Below are positions 38,553 to 49,588 of a stretch of DNA of 64,000 nt, piece by piece. Each line of letters opens with the position of its first letter. The stretch's first letter is position 1. Source of the stretch: Luidia sarsii (taxonomy: Eukaryota > Echinodermata > Asteroidea > Paxillosida > Luidiidae); the NCBI GenBank assembly GCA_949987565.1, contig OX465115.1, positions 8,830,566 through 8,894,565 of the forward strand. Direction: 5' to 3'. A program made the translations under genes and the position numbers. The notes beneath the pieces were generated by a model. The model had not been told where the DNA came from. It made no database searches and saw only the letters and a list, made by a program, of their open reading frames with translations.

Positions 38553-38815
38553 TCAAGTGGGAAGGAGCTTACGAGTTGGTAGCCTCTCGGCAAACATTCC
38601 TCGGAGAATGTGACCCAGGGCTTGGTTATCAGTGACTGATGAGCCATCCGCAAAACCTTGATGGACGGCTGCTATGGCCGAGCGGTAGTTCCGGATAGTG
38701 GCCACCGTGAAGCCGGAGTTAAACGAAGAAGTCACCCAAGTCTGTAATAGACGAATTGACTTGATCTGTAGGTCTCTGTCTGCACCATTTGTAATAATGG
38801 CATAGGCGGCTATTG
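38553..38815 (-). pseudogene. Tyrosine recombinase N-terminal (core-binding) fragment
   Basis: Reads LLQTWVTSSFNSGFTVATIR, NYRSAIAAVHQGFADGSSVT, DNQALGHILRGMF..LPTRKLLPT. This is the SAM-like core-binding domain that precedes the catalytic domain in DIRS-type tyrosine recombinases (TirnYRsAIaavH.Gf.DG..v.d...L...lrGmf..rPp.rkLlPs). The expected W and the catalytic domain do not follow; a stop and unrelated sequence come instead. It sits immediately downstream of the gag-like ORF, without an RT between them. Confidence 0.8.
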
Positions 38816-38820
38816 TAAAC

Positions 38821-39996
38821 TTACCTGGTGGAAGGCCTGCGACTAAGTGCTACGAACGTGGCACCGTCCTCCGAAAGGTCGACTGCTCGGAAAGAACGCT
38901 TGACAAGGAAGGGTGCTGTGCATGTACGTCCGGAGGCAGCATCCGACCCGGTGTGTCGTTTGAATGACTGTTGGGTGGGAGGTTCGGGTTCTTCAGCTGT
39001 CGTGTCTGGCAGGCCTAAAACCTGGATCATGTCACGCTGAATCAAACGTAGTTGCATCTCAATGGGGGAGAGAGGTCGAGTATCGAAAATCACATTCTGT
39101 TCCCCGGAGGGGGGCTGATCTGAGCGTGAAGGGTGCGTGAACTCCGTACCCGGCGCACTACCATGATATATAGCCGTATCGGTGCGACGGGGCAGAGCCG
39201 GGGTTAACGCACTTTGATGGGCCGCCGGCCTGGACAGATCCTCTTCCGATCCGGAGAAATTTCCGGAGGGCTGGATGTATATGGTCGGGGGAGAAGCCGG
39301 GGCATATCCCATGGCTTGTGGGAGGTGTTGTTGATCCCGGCAAACCCGTCCGTCTGTGGGGCAAGTTGGTCCGCGATCGGTGTTGGTTGGTCTGAGCTGG
39401 GGGCGAACTGTCCCGTACTTGGGGCAAGTTGTCCAGCGTGTGGGGAGAAACGACCTACCGGCTAGGCAAAACCCACGGTTGACAAAGCCGAAAGGTAAGC
39501 AGAAAAAAACCTTCAAGAAGTGCGTATCTGACACAGGCTCTGCACGTTTGCAACGTTTCTCCCGAGACCGATCTGAAGGCGATGGTGAGCTCGAAGTATG
39601 TCGCCACTTTTTACGTGACTTTCCTTTCTTGGCTGGGCAGCCACGTGAACCCTCAGTATCCGTAGGAACAGTGGAGGGCGAGTGGGCCGGAGTTACGGAG
39701 CATCGAAGTAAGTCCAAGGCAGAGGAAAAATCGCAGGGGCGACCCGTGGGTCGGTCCCCTACCGAGCGGCCGGGGGCTAGCAGACCGGGCAGCTCGTTGC
39801 GTTCTCTGCTGCCCACTCGAGCGGTACCACTACCCTGGGTTCCGTGGTCATGCGCCAGTGATCGTGGGTAGAAGCGGGCAGCTCGGCCATGCCTCACCGC
39901 CCGGAATTGGGGGGTGACTCGGGGTATATGAAGGCAAATTGGCGGGGAGAACATCCCGCTTGCCTTTGAAGCTACAGGCCGTGGTCCGGCGGCCAT
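38821..39996 (-). CDS. Gag-like ORF of a DIRS-type element (391 aa)
   Basis: Open frame with a good start context (GTAATGGCCGCC). It encodes a GC-rich, Pro/Ser/Arg-rich protein with a basic Ser/Arg tract (KSRKKWRHTSSSPSPSDRSR at about residues 125-145) and a later Pro/Thr-rich region. There are no membrane segments and no zinc knuckle. Position directly 5' of a DIRS-type recombinase fragment on the same strand, plus low-complexity basic composition, suggests the gag-like first ORF of a DIRS/Ngaro-type element. There is no homology motif that proves it. It is uninterrupted, so it may be a fairly recent, internally deleted copy. It lies in the GAPDH intron, same strand. Confidence 0.5.
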   Translation of the reverse strand: MAAGPRPVASKASGMFSPPICLHIPRVTPQFRAVRHGRAARFYPRSLAHDHGTQGSGTARVGSRERNELPGLLAPGRSVGDRPTGRPCDFSSALDLLRCSVTPAHSPSTVPTDTEGSRGCPAKKGKSRKKWRHTSSSPSPSDRSREKRCKRAEPVSDTHFLKVFFCLPFGFVNRGFCLAGRSFLPTRWTTCPKYGTVRPQLRPTNTDRGPTCPTDGRVCRDQQHLPQAMGYAPASPPTIYIQPSGNFSGSEEDLSRPAAHQSALTPALPRRTDTAIYHGSAPGTEFTHPSRSDQPPSGEQNVIFDTRPLSPIEMQLRLIQRDMIQVLGLPDTTAEEPEPPTQQSFKRHTGSDAASGRTCTAPFLVKRSFRAVDLSEDGATFVALSRRPSTR

Positions 39997-40240
39997 TACT
40001 AGGCAGCTTCATGGTTAGCTGTTATCCCCGTTGTCCGCGGCCGGTGGAGCGGGCTTATTGCAGCCCGGTCCACGGCCTACGAGGGACCACCGTCCGTATC
40101 CGGACGGTTGGGTGAAGTCTGCGAGTGGGGGAGAATGGCCTGGCAGATTCACGGTCAGAGGCTGGGCCGTGGGAGGAGAACGTCTCCCTGGCTTGACCGC
40201 CTAGGGGGTTTGGCAACACCGTGGAACCCACATCCAACGG
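39997..40240 (-). other. GC-rich leader upstream of gag-like ORF
   Basis: Continues the high GC of the gag-like ORF and then ends near 40240, which likely marks the 5' part of the same element. A short open frame (40237-40055) overlaps but has no recognisable motif. Confidence 0.4.
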
Positions 40241-40349
40241 TACAGCCCCACCCTTAGCCGACTTACACTTCGCGTTTTTCTCTCATGAAGCCATAATGAA
40301 TCCAAATGAAGACTCAAACAAAGACTCTGAAGAAACACAAACTCTACTC

Positions 40350-40492
40350 TCCTGGTGCAATACAGACCAACTCAAAAACTCCTTCTTCAATAGGACAATC
40401 ATAGACTGGAATCACCTAAACGAGAACCTTGTTCAAGCTGACTCGGTTGAGAGGTTCAGAACCCTCCTCGGCCATAGATCACACTCAGTATA
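40350..40492 (+). pseudogene. Non-LTR retrotransposon 3' coding tail
   Basis: TDQLKNSFFNRTIIDWNHL, NENLVQADSVERFRTLLGH. The block K.SFF.RTI.dWN.Lp..vv.a.svE.Fk..L is the C-terminal signature of L2/CR1-type reverse transcriptases. It is cut off on the left by the GC-rich element at 40240. Confidence 0.75.
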
Positions 40493-40499
40493 ATTTACC

Positions 40500-41744
<1,245 letters not shown>

Positions 41745-41870
41745 GGGCCTGGGGGCTTGTTGCCCTACCCACTGGTCTTGGTGCCCCCGAAAATTTTGCA
41801 CCATTCAAGGCCAAAGTGGCCTTGCCCTGAAAATTACCAAATTCAAAGTCTCGCACTCTGAGTGCGAAGT
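41745..41870 (+). repeat. R5 repeat, copy 1
   Basis: TTGTTGCCCTACCCACTGGT..CTTGGTGCCCC, CATTCAAGGCCAAAGTGGCC, TTGCCCTGAAAATTACCAAA. The same sequence recurs at 44120-44275 with a small internal duplication. No ends are recognised. Confidence 0.7.
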
Positions 41871-41942
41871 TAAGAATACAAACATTGATCCAGAAAACTT
41901 AAGATCTTAACATCAATCTAATGGTTCTTTATAACGCTTTTT

Positions 41943-42808
41943 AGCTTTTCCGCCGCGAAGCGGAAAAGCTATTGTTATTGTTCTGATTTTTTTTTCTTCT
42001 TCTTCTTCTTCTTTTTCTTGTCGGAAAAATCCCATAGACAAAGCACAGGGTTTTTTCGGAAGGCATTTTTGCCATTGAACAAAATTTTGATTTTTTTCAA
42101 ACTTGGTAAATGCATAAAACCCTTGCTGAAATTTTGCATCGTAGTCTTGAAAACGTCATGACGTCACCAAGTGTCACGTGACAGTGCTTTAAAGTGGCAA
42201 ATTTCAAACTCAATTTTAAGCAAAAATGCAATTTCGTTTGGTTTCAATTGTGCAGTATATCTTAGTTGGGAAAAGGTGTATCCAAAAATTGCCCTCATTT
42301 GATCGTGACGTAATCTCATGAATATTAATGAGGTCATAAACTTTTAAGATTTTAACCTTCAATTGAGCATATTTGGCAAACGGAGCAAGATTTTTTTTAT
42401 TTTTTTTGTTTATATCAATTAGGGATGTAGTCTAGAAACACCCTCCGGGGCCAAAATACCATGACGCAATCGTGACGTCATCAAAATGCGTGTTTTTAAA
42501 ATGCATATTTGTCAAAGGTCAATCGTCTCGAAATTTGGTGGGCATTTAGCTATTGGTCTAGACATTCAAAATCCTGAGTTTGGAAGCAATTGACCATTGT
42601 TTAGAATTATTATGATTTTTTGAACAATATAATGATGTCCCATACACTTTGTCCAAAAAATATGCACGTGCGTTTTGGGTTAGGAATGGAGGTTACGGGT
42701 TCGAATCCCGTTGATGTCAATTTTTCTTTTCATCAATTTTTTTTTTTTTTTTTTTTAAAGATGCGGAAAAGCATTATGTTCTGTTTGCCAACAGACATAC
42801 ATCTCTAG
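41943..42808 (+). repeat. Solitary complete short R1 element
   Basis: The best single-copy example. 5' hairpin AGCTTTTCCGC..GCGGAAAAGCT at 41943-41970, tail CTATTGTTATTGTTCTG, CTT tract, A body, T-arm-like module (ACGGGTTCGAATCCCGT near 42696-42712), poly-T, GCGGAAAAGC, hairpin TCTGTTTGCCAACAGA, 9 nt, CTAG at 42805-42808. It is flanked by TTTT on both sides, with no target duplication longer than T, so an insertion between two Ts is plausible. Confidence 0.88.
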
Positions 42809-42899
42809 TTTTCTTTTATATTATTACCCCCTGTTCTACCAAACTAATCTTAAACAGCGGGATCTGGACAGATCTATTTCTCGAGACTGCTCAAGACCA

Positions 42900-43810
42900 A
42901 GAGCTGAGTCATCTTGCAGCGCAACTCCCAGCAATCATCACCAAGTCAAGGGCGCCTTCAACAGTCGCTCAATACAACGCCTATTTCTCAAGATAGCAAG
43001 AAGGGTGTACAGCGCACAGAAGATATCCTCTACCTGTTATCTGGCTTGTCTAGAAGAAATTCACTATCACCGATATTGACTTCCCTAGCGGCCATTTCTT
43101 GGACTCATCGTTTAGCCAGTTACCAAGACCCTACAAAAGACCCCAGTGTTTTGCAAACTACAGAAAGACTGAAAAGGTCACTGTCCAAACCAAAAACAAG
43201 AAAAGTGCCCATTACACCTGAATTCCTGTCTAGGATGGCACAGATACAGTCAGGATAGGTCCCCACATAACTTATTGAATATCAGAACCTTGGCCATGGC
43301 TCTTATTTCCTTCTCTGGATTTTTACGCTTTAACGAGTTGGTTGCAATAAAAATGGGGCACTTATCATTTACTAGCTCCCATCTATCCATTTCCATCCAA
43401 TCAAGTAAGACCGACATCTATCATCAGGGTGATACCGTCGTTATATCCAGATATGGCTTGCCCATGTCCAGTGGCTATGTTAGAGCTCTACCTGGACAAA
43501 GCAATGTTCCCACAGGCAGACAAGGATGCCTTTATTTTCAGATCTCTGATTAAATCAAGCACTGGTTAATCCTTAAGAAAAGGCAATCAACCAATGTCAT
43601 ACTCTCGTGTTAGAGAGATATCTATCGACACTCTCTCCCCATTAGTTGTATTTTATTTGGATTATCGGGGAGCGATGTGAACTCAATAAGACAGAGAAGT
43701 CAATGCGCGATCATATCAACAGCGGCTGCGTTAATTTGTAACCATGCATCGGAAATAAATAGTCGGCATCCTCAACAGAAGAACGTGTGACCAAGATGAA
43801 AGACGTCTAG
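42900..43810 (+). pseudogene. DIRS-like tyrosine recombinase relic
   Basis: Pieces in changing frames: ELSHLAAQLPAIITKSRAPS, TVAQYNAYFS (core-binding start), LAAISWTHRLASYQDPTKDP, KPKTRKVPITPEFLSRM, then MALISFSGFLRFNELVAIKM with the conserved Arg of catalytic box I, ISIQSSKTDIYHQGDTVVIS with the conserved Lys region, and after a frameshift DAFIFRSLIKSSTG and MSYSRVREI. The HxxR..Y end is eroded (43640-43810). It resembles DIRS-type recombinases rather than phage integrases in the GFLRF.EL and SSKTD..RqG spellings. At least three frameshifts or stops make it inactive. Confidence 0.82.
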
Positions 43811-44119
43811 GTTTCTGACTTCGGAAATTTGGTGCGCAAAAGAGGGTGCCCTTTATTTCTTCGTTGGCCGGAATGTGGAGGTTTTATCCTCAATACAAAT
43901 GTACACGCGCCGTTCCAAGAGGCCAGGCCACTGGCCGCGTTGGACAGTGACCGCAATATCGAAACTTGCAATGTCGATCAGGACTTTGAAAGGTGGCAGT
44001 TATGGACAAAAGGCCCTTTTATAGAGGTGGCCGGATAAGCAGGTTTCACTGTACGTATAGTACATGTATATAGCAGGGCATACAAAAATGATAACTTTGT
44101 ACAATTTATTTCCATTTGG

Positions 44120-44275
44120 CCAGTGCGCCCTTTCCAAAAAATTTTGTTGGCCTTGTTGCCCTACCCACTGGTCTTGGTGCCCCGAAAATTTTCATTCGAA
44201 AATCATTTGAAAATCATTCAAGGCCAAAGTGGCCTTGCCCTGAAAATTACCAAATTCAAGGCCTGCACTTCAGTG
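44120..44275 (+). repeat. R5 repeat, copy 2
   Basis: Second copy of the 41745-41870 repeat. It has an extra ATCATTTGAAAATCATTC duplication near 44200-44220. Confidence 0.7.
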
Positions 44276-44334
44276 AAATGGAGAAGATATTGTTGTTGTT
44301 CAGGTTTTATATTTTTTTATTGGAAATATAGCAG

Positions 44335-44465
44335 GAATTTTGTGGAACTGGAAGGCACTTTTGCCATTAAAGTTATGTCTGGTAGTCTGGAAGAAATCCT
44401 GATGTCATCACATGTCGCAGCTTTAAAGGGGCAAATTTCAAACTCTCCTAGTACTAAGCAAAAAG
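44335..44465 (+). repeat. Small R1-related fragment
   Basis: AAGGCACTTTTGCCATTAAA, GATGTCATCACATGTCGCAG, CTTTAAAGGGGCAAATTTCA. These are modules from the start of an R1 body, truncated on both sides. Confidence 0.6.
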
Positions 44466-44541
44466 ACAAGTTCAACTACATGTAGAAGCATGTTTGTGGA
44501 CAAATACAAGCTGTTTCGCAGTGCATAAATTATTGTTAATT

Positions 44542-44611
44542 CCCGTGTATAACGCGCCCTTTTTTTCCTCGCGGTAGAAATCAAAAGTTGGGGGTGCGCA
44601 TTATACACGGG
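44542..44611. mobile_element. 70 bp palindromic MITE-like element
   Basis: Ends CCCGTGTATAACGCGC and GTGCGCATTATACACGGG form 16-bp terminal inverted repeats with two mismatches around a short centre. No target duplication is certain (flanks AATT and TACA). Termini of the type CCCGTGTATAATGCGC occur in small inverted-repeat elements of many animals, but I cannot assign the superfamily. Confidence 0.6.
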
Positions 44612-44639
44612 TACAACCATGGAGGAATGGTACAACTGA

Positions 44640-45620
44640 TGGTGGTCCTGCTAATATGGGTTTCAGTCATCACACAGAAGCTGACCTTATATTGTATAAC
44701 ATTTTAACAATGGGGGCTGTCAATCATTGTCCCCAACACAAACTCTCCCTGTTTTTTCCCCCCATGAGGTAACTTGGGCTCAAATGGATTTTTTTATTCG
44801 GAGGGCGATGTCCCATGGTCATCCTTCCCAATTTTTTTCCCAAACAAATCAAATGGGGGCATATCTGCAAGCCACAGTGGATGTGCATTTTTTTTAGTCC
44901 ACTTTTTTATGGAAGCCAATGTTACATTGTATCACATTTTTTAACAATGGAGCTGTCCATCATCATCCCCAATGCAAGCTCTCCTGGTTTTTCCCCACTG
45001 TGAAGTAACTTGGGCTCAAAATTAAAATAGATGTTTTTTATCAGGGGGTGATCATCCTTCCTGCTGTGGGATTTTCAAGTTTTCCGTGTTTGGTTTTTGC
45101 CACAGCGAGGTAACTTGGGCACAAATGGATGTTTTTATTCGGAGAACGATCATCCTTCCCACTGTGGAATTTTCAATTTTTCTGTGCGTTTTTTCCCCCA
45201 CGGCGAGGTAACTTGGACTCAAATAGACGTTTTCATTGGGAGGGCGATCATCCCTTCAAACTGTGGGATATTCAAGTTTTATGGCCTAGCATTTTTTTTT
45301 TCAGTCAATAGACATACTTTTTTTTAGGGAAGCTGACCTTACATTGTGTCACATTTCAACCATGGAGCTTTCAATCATTGTCCCAACTGCAAACTCCCAG
45401 GTCTTTTCACCACTGGGAGGTAACTTGATTTTTTTATTCAGAGGGTGAGGATCCTCCCCACTGTATGCTCTCTTCTTCTTATTTTGAGCCTGGGCCAGGC
45501 TCAAAATAATGGACTTTTTTATTGGGAGGGTGATCATCCTTTGCACTGTGGAATGGAAACATCTTAACAATGGAGGCAGATCTACAATCCATGCCATGGA
45601 CTTGCATTTTTTTTTCAGTC
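44640..45620 (+). repeat. ~100 bp imperfect tandem repeat (5-6 monomers)
   Basis: Monomers contain GAGGTAACTTGGGCTCAAAT, GGATGTTTTTATTCGGAGGG, CGATCATCCTTCCCACTGTG. Starts fall near 44766, 45003, 45106, 45204 and 45416. Divergence between monomers is substantial. Two longer spacers (AAGCTGACCTTACATTGT..) at 44678 and 45330 suggest a higher-order unit of about 650 bp. There are no coding features. Confidence 0.75.
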
Positions 45621-45647
45621 CACATCAGTTTTTTCTTAAATCTTAAT

Positions 45648-45727
45648 TAATGGTATGTACAGTGTATGTAGAAATGTTCAAGTGAAAATTAATGGCATGT
45701 ATGTAGAAATGTTCAAGTGAAAATGTT
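45648..45727 (+). repeat. Two-copy direct repeat (~40 bp)
   Basis: The phrase ATGTAGAAATGTTCAAGTGA occurs twice in a row, each preceded by a variant of AATGGCATGTATG. Confidence 0.8.
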
Positions 45728-45881
45728 AGCGAGGTTTGACGTGATGTGAAAATCATTTCGGTTAAATTTTACCTGATATTGTCTGTTCTAAACTCGAGCA
45801 AAGTTTCAACCTGAGGCAAATGTACTTCAAACAAATTCATCCGTTAAAATAATGCAGCTTTAATGTCGCGTGACGCATCCA

Positions 45882-46300
45882 GAGATGCCAACCCCAAAGG
45901 ATGGTTTCCAGGAACATTGACCACATTTTTCAGGAACAAATGTGGGTCTCTAAGGAAAACATGCCAGCGCAGCACGATTTCAACAAACATACATGTACAG
46001 TGCACATGCAAGAATGCATGTTTTGTGTCAGAAATTTAAGGCATTTGCAGACCAAATCTGCTGTAAAACCGGCTTTTGGGATCGTACTTGTCGTCGTGAT
46101 TTACGTTGAGGCTGATCATTAGTCGATTGTGATGTGAGACCACCATCCAATGTGTGTGCACTCAGCATGGGTGCAATGATTAGTAGACTTCGGCCAGCCC
46201 TAACAGTTAGTCATTTTCAAATAAATGTTAATTACAGTTATACTAGCGAGAGTTTGCGGTCAACCAAAGCTTAAGGCTCAAGCCCTCGAGTGGCTTCATA
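45882..46300 (+). repeat. R3 (hAT-like) fragment
   Basis: Starts with a hAT-type end CAGAGATGCCAACCCC. It then shares GTCAGAAATTTAAGGCATTT, GTCGTCGTGATTTACGTTGA and AATGATTAGTAGACTTC with 62440-62715 and, for its right part, with the element at 58192. The opposite terminus was not found. Confidence 0.55.
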
Positions 46301-46356
46301 TGCAGATAGTGCGTAACTTTCGTGAAATCCGTGAAATCGGTGAAATGCAACTATGG

Positions 46357-48306
46357 CAGGGTTCAACACTAGCAATTTTTTTCACTTGCCCTTCGGGCAT
46401 GTGAAATTATCACTTTTCATATTTTTACTTGCCCGAATGGAAAATCTACTTGCCCGAAAATGAAAATAAAAGAAAACATTAAAAAATTGAAGTTATCAAT
46501 TTAATCTTAAATCACTTAAGCCTTTCAATAACATTATGAGTTTGCTAAAAGCTGTGATTTATTATAATTCTAAATTTTCAAAACCCATAATCATTATCAC
46601 AGTTCTCCCCAGGATCTTGGAAAAAGTATGGGGCTTTTGGCTCGAAGTCCACTGCGCTTCGCAGTAAACAACGTGTGGCAAATTGAAAATACAGTATCTG
46701 TTGATAAGTGTAACCATTCATTCACGGTTTTCTTGTGGAGATCGTACCGAAAATGAAAATGTGGAACAGCACCAAAACAATTCTAATGTCGGTTCCACGG
46801 CATTGGTGATTAAGGCCCTTGATCAAGCAAAGTGATTCTACTGTGCAAGGGGAAGTGACAAACGGTAACCCTACGGTGAAGTAATTCTAAAACCAAAAAT
46901 GAAGTAGGCCTACTAAAAGTAAAACTAAAAGTAATATAGAATTGCACAGCCACAGTTGCTGTGCATAAGTGATCAATCAGGAAATTCAAAATAACTGTAA
47001 TAATAAGTTTAAGTTGTAACCATTCATTCACGGTTTTCTTGTGAAGATATTCCTCTTCGTACCGAAAATGAAAATGAGGAGCAGCACTCCCAAAAAATAT
47101 AACGTTGATTGTCGGTTCCCACGATATTGGTGATTAAGGCCATTAAATTAATTAATACAAAAGGAAATAAAATTTGGGGGGTGTAAAGATCCGTATGTTA
47201 TTTGATTAGAAGAAATAAGGCTATTTTTTGTTTGAAAAATTGTGTAAGATAAAGAAATTACTTCGTAGAAGTACGGAGGGAAAATAACCGACATGATTCG
47301 GCGTGCAGCAGCAGTTTTCTGGCTGTGCGCCACGGCCGACGTCACTGACAACAACACGGTCAAACCACGGAGCATCGTAACTTTAGGTCGACACTGAAAA
47401 ATATTCTCATGTACTGTACATGTGCATGTACACCAGTGACCACCCTGTACAATTTTTGCGAGGAGGATAAGTTACTTCCGTAGCACATTTTCCATAATTA
47501 TTTCGTCTAAGTAATTTTCAAATTTATATGGATTTCACAGTACGACTGTAAAGGCTGGGGGTTTCATGTCAACTCGGTCCGCGCGGAAAGCCTACATGTA
47601 TCCCGTTACTTTCAACCAAAACAGACCGTTGAGGAAGGAAGATCGGACACGAAAAAAAAAGTACTCAACAACATGTACTGGTCCACCCTGCGTGTTTGGG
47701 CATTACCAAAAAAATAATGTACCCTACCATATTCAATCGTTAATCTATTTCCCTGTCCGTGAAAAAAACCCCAAGATTCAATTAGAATCTTTGTTCAAGT
47801 CTCGGAATACAAAATCTGGAACAGGATCGTGGTGCGAAGACTGGAAAGTCGCTGTTTACAATACACGTGCGGCATGCTTTCTCTATCCTCAATGGTACCC
47901 GGCGATCCTATTCCTATATGCATGAACGGATGGGCGAATGATTACCAGCAAACTGGACCAAAGCAGTGTGCAGTACATGTACAGTACATGTACATCGTGC
48001 GCACGGCCGCTATACAGTACACTATAGCGGTGCGGGATACAATCTGTGATCGCCGATCGCGTGCGCTCGATCGTCAGCAGACGCAAAAAGCTTTGCTTTT
48101 TCGGAATTATAATCGTAACAATGCGAACAATATCTACATATAATTGGCTCGTTTTGGGCAAGGACTTTGATTATTTCAATTATGTAACTATCAAAATTTT
48201 ACTTGCCCGATCGGGCAAGTAAATTTTAACATCTGAACATTTTACTTGCCCGACGTGAAATTTTACTTGCCCCGGGCAAGCGGGCAACCGCTAATGTCGA
48301 ACCCTG
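46357..48306. mobile_element. Probable non-autonomous hAT-like element (1.95 kb)
   Basis: Termini are inverted: CAGGGTTCAACACTAGCA on the left and CAGGGTTCGACATTAGCG on the right (minus strand). Both ends continue into clusters of ACTTGCCCGA and its complement. The target duplication is imperfect: AACTATGG on the left and TCTATGGT on the right share CTATGG offset by one. The interior has a ~130 bp direct repeat (46712-46822 and 47015-47148, ATTCATTCACGGTTTTCTTG..GGTGATTAAGGCC). No transposase is visible. A small minus-strand ORF (47375-47264) starts with a hydrophobic segment, but nothing supports it as a gene. Confidence 0.65.
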
Positions 48307-48439
48307 TCTATGGTATACATTTTTACAGCGCCCAAAACTGAAATCACAGTAAGCAAGTAAACATGCGCGTAAATACGACTTGACAGCCAGCATAGAGATG
48401 ACAGTTGTTTTTCCAATTGCGCGCCATGCAAAAAAATTT

Positions 48440-49005
48440 GCCAGCTGCACCGTACGTTGATATAAAGAAAAAAACAAAAAAAATCTCGCTCCGTTGGCCG
48501 AATATCGTCAATTGAATGTGAACATCTGAAAAGTTGAAGATCTCAAAAATATTCACGAGATGTCACGATCAAATTATGGCAATTTTTGGATACCGGTACA
48601 CCTTTTCCCAACTTAGATATAGTGCAAAATATTGAAACCGAAAAAAATTGCACTTTTGCTTATTATTGAGTTTAAAAATGTGCCCTTTAAAACGCTGTCA
48701 CCTGACAAATGATGACGTAATATTAGTGTCATTGTGCGCGGCACTTAGAGACAGCAGGGACAATGTTTTGACCAAGTTTGGTTAAGAACGGTCTTTCCAT
48801 ATTGCTAAACAACTTATTAGAATGCACCAGTGCTTTGTCTATGGGAAGAAGAGGAAGAAGATGAAAAAAATAAATAATCCTTTTTCATTGAGATGGAAAA
48901 CCCCAAAATCAGAACCAAAATTATGGCTTTTACATTGAGACAGAAAAGCCAAATAGAGGTCTATGTCTGTTGTCAGAACAGAGCATAGGGCTTTTTTCAC
49001 TTTCT
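48440..49005 (-). repeat. Diverged R1 element, minus strand
   Basis: Retains CTCGCTCCGTTGGCCGAATA, ACCTTTTCCCAACTTAGATA and CCCTTTAAAACGCTGTCACC. Its 3' end reads TCTGTTCTGACAACAGA, 9 nt, CTAT (near 48956-48985), a mutated form of the usual terminus. The segment 48309-48430 before it also occurs at 57470-57602 (CAGCGCC.AAAACTGAAATCA). Confidence 0.65.
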
Positions 49006-49169
49006 TTATAATTTTGACTTCTTTCCAATGCAATGGTCAAAGGACCATTAAATCCAGACAACCTTTTTATAAATTGCTATAGAGGGCGCTCAATGTGCTG
49101 TCCGTGGATGTTGCTTGGGAAACATTACAGTGACTGCGCCAACGCGGAATTGAAATACTGTACAAAGTT
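49006..49169 (-). other. Short spacer, no gene
   Basis: Contains no recognised feature. It separates the diverged R1 from the minus-strand concatemer. Confidence 0.4.
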
Positions 49170-49588
49170 CTAGAGATTTATGTCTGTTGGCAAACAGAAC
49201 ATAACACTTTTCCGCATCTGGTTCTCTTTAAAAAAAATGGGAAAAAAAATGGACATCAACGGGATTCGAACCCGTACCCTCCATTCCTACCCCAAAAAGC
49301 ACATGCATATTTTGTGCACAAAGTCTATGGGACTTAAAATTGAAACCAAACGAAATTGCATTTTTGCTTAAAATGGAGTTTGAAATTTGCCACTTTAAAG
49401 CACTGTCACTTGACACGTGGTGACGTCATGACGTTTTCAAGACTATGACGCAAAATTTCAGCAAGGGTTTTATGCATATACCAAGTTTGAAAAAAATCAA
49501 AATTTGTTCAATGGCAAAAATGCCTTCCGAAAAAACCCTGTGCTTTGTCTATCCATGGGATTTTTCCGACAAGAAAAAGAAGAAGAAA
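49170..49588 (-). repeat. Short R1 element, internally deleted, minus strand
   Basis: 3' end CTAG at 49170-49173, hairpin TCTGTTTGGCAA.. region, GCGGAAAAG, poly-T, and T-arm-like module (ACGGGTTCGAATCCCGT on minus near 49259-49275). It then jumps to the 5' part of the body (about 49330 onward), so the central module block is deleted. Confidence 0.8.

Noticed and set aside
42660..42720. tRNA gene in R1
   Set aside because: Only the T-arm is convincing; no acceptor-stem partner, D-arm or anticodon arm was found.
47264..47375. Secreted-protein first exon (MLRGLTVLLSVTSAV..)
   Set aside because: Hydrophobic start and a donor-like GTAATT are suggestive, but it lies inside a probable transposon and no second exon or homology is seen.
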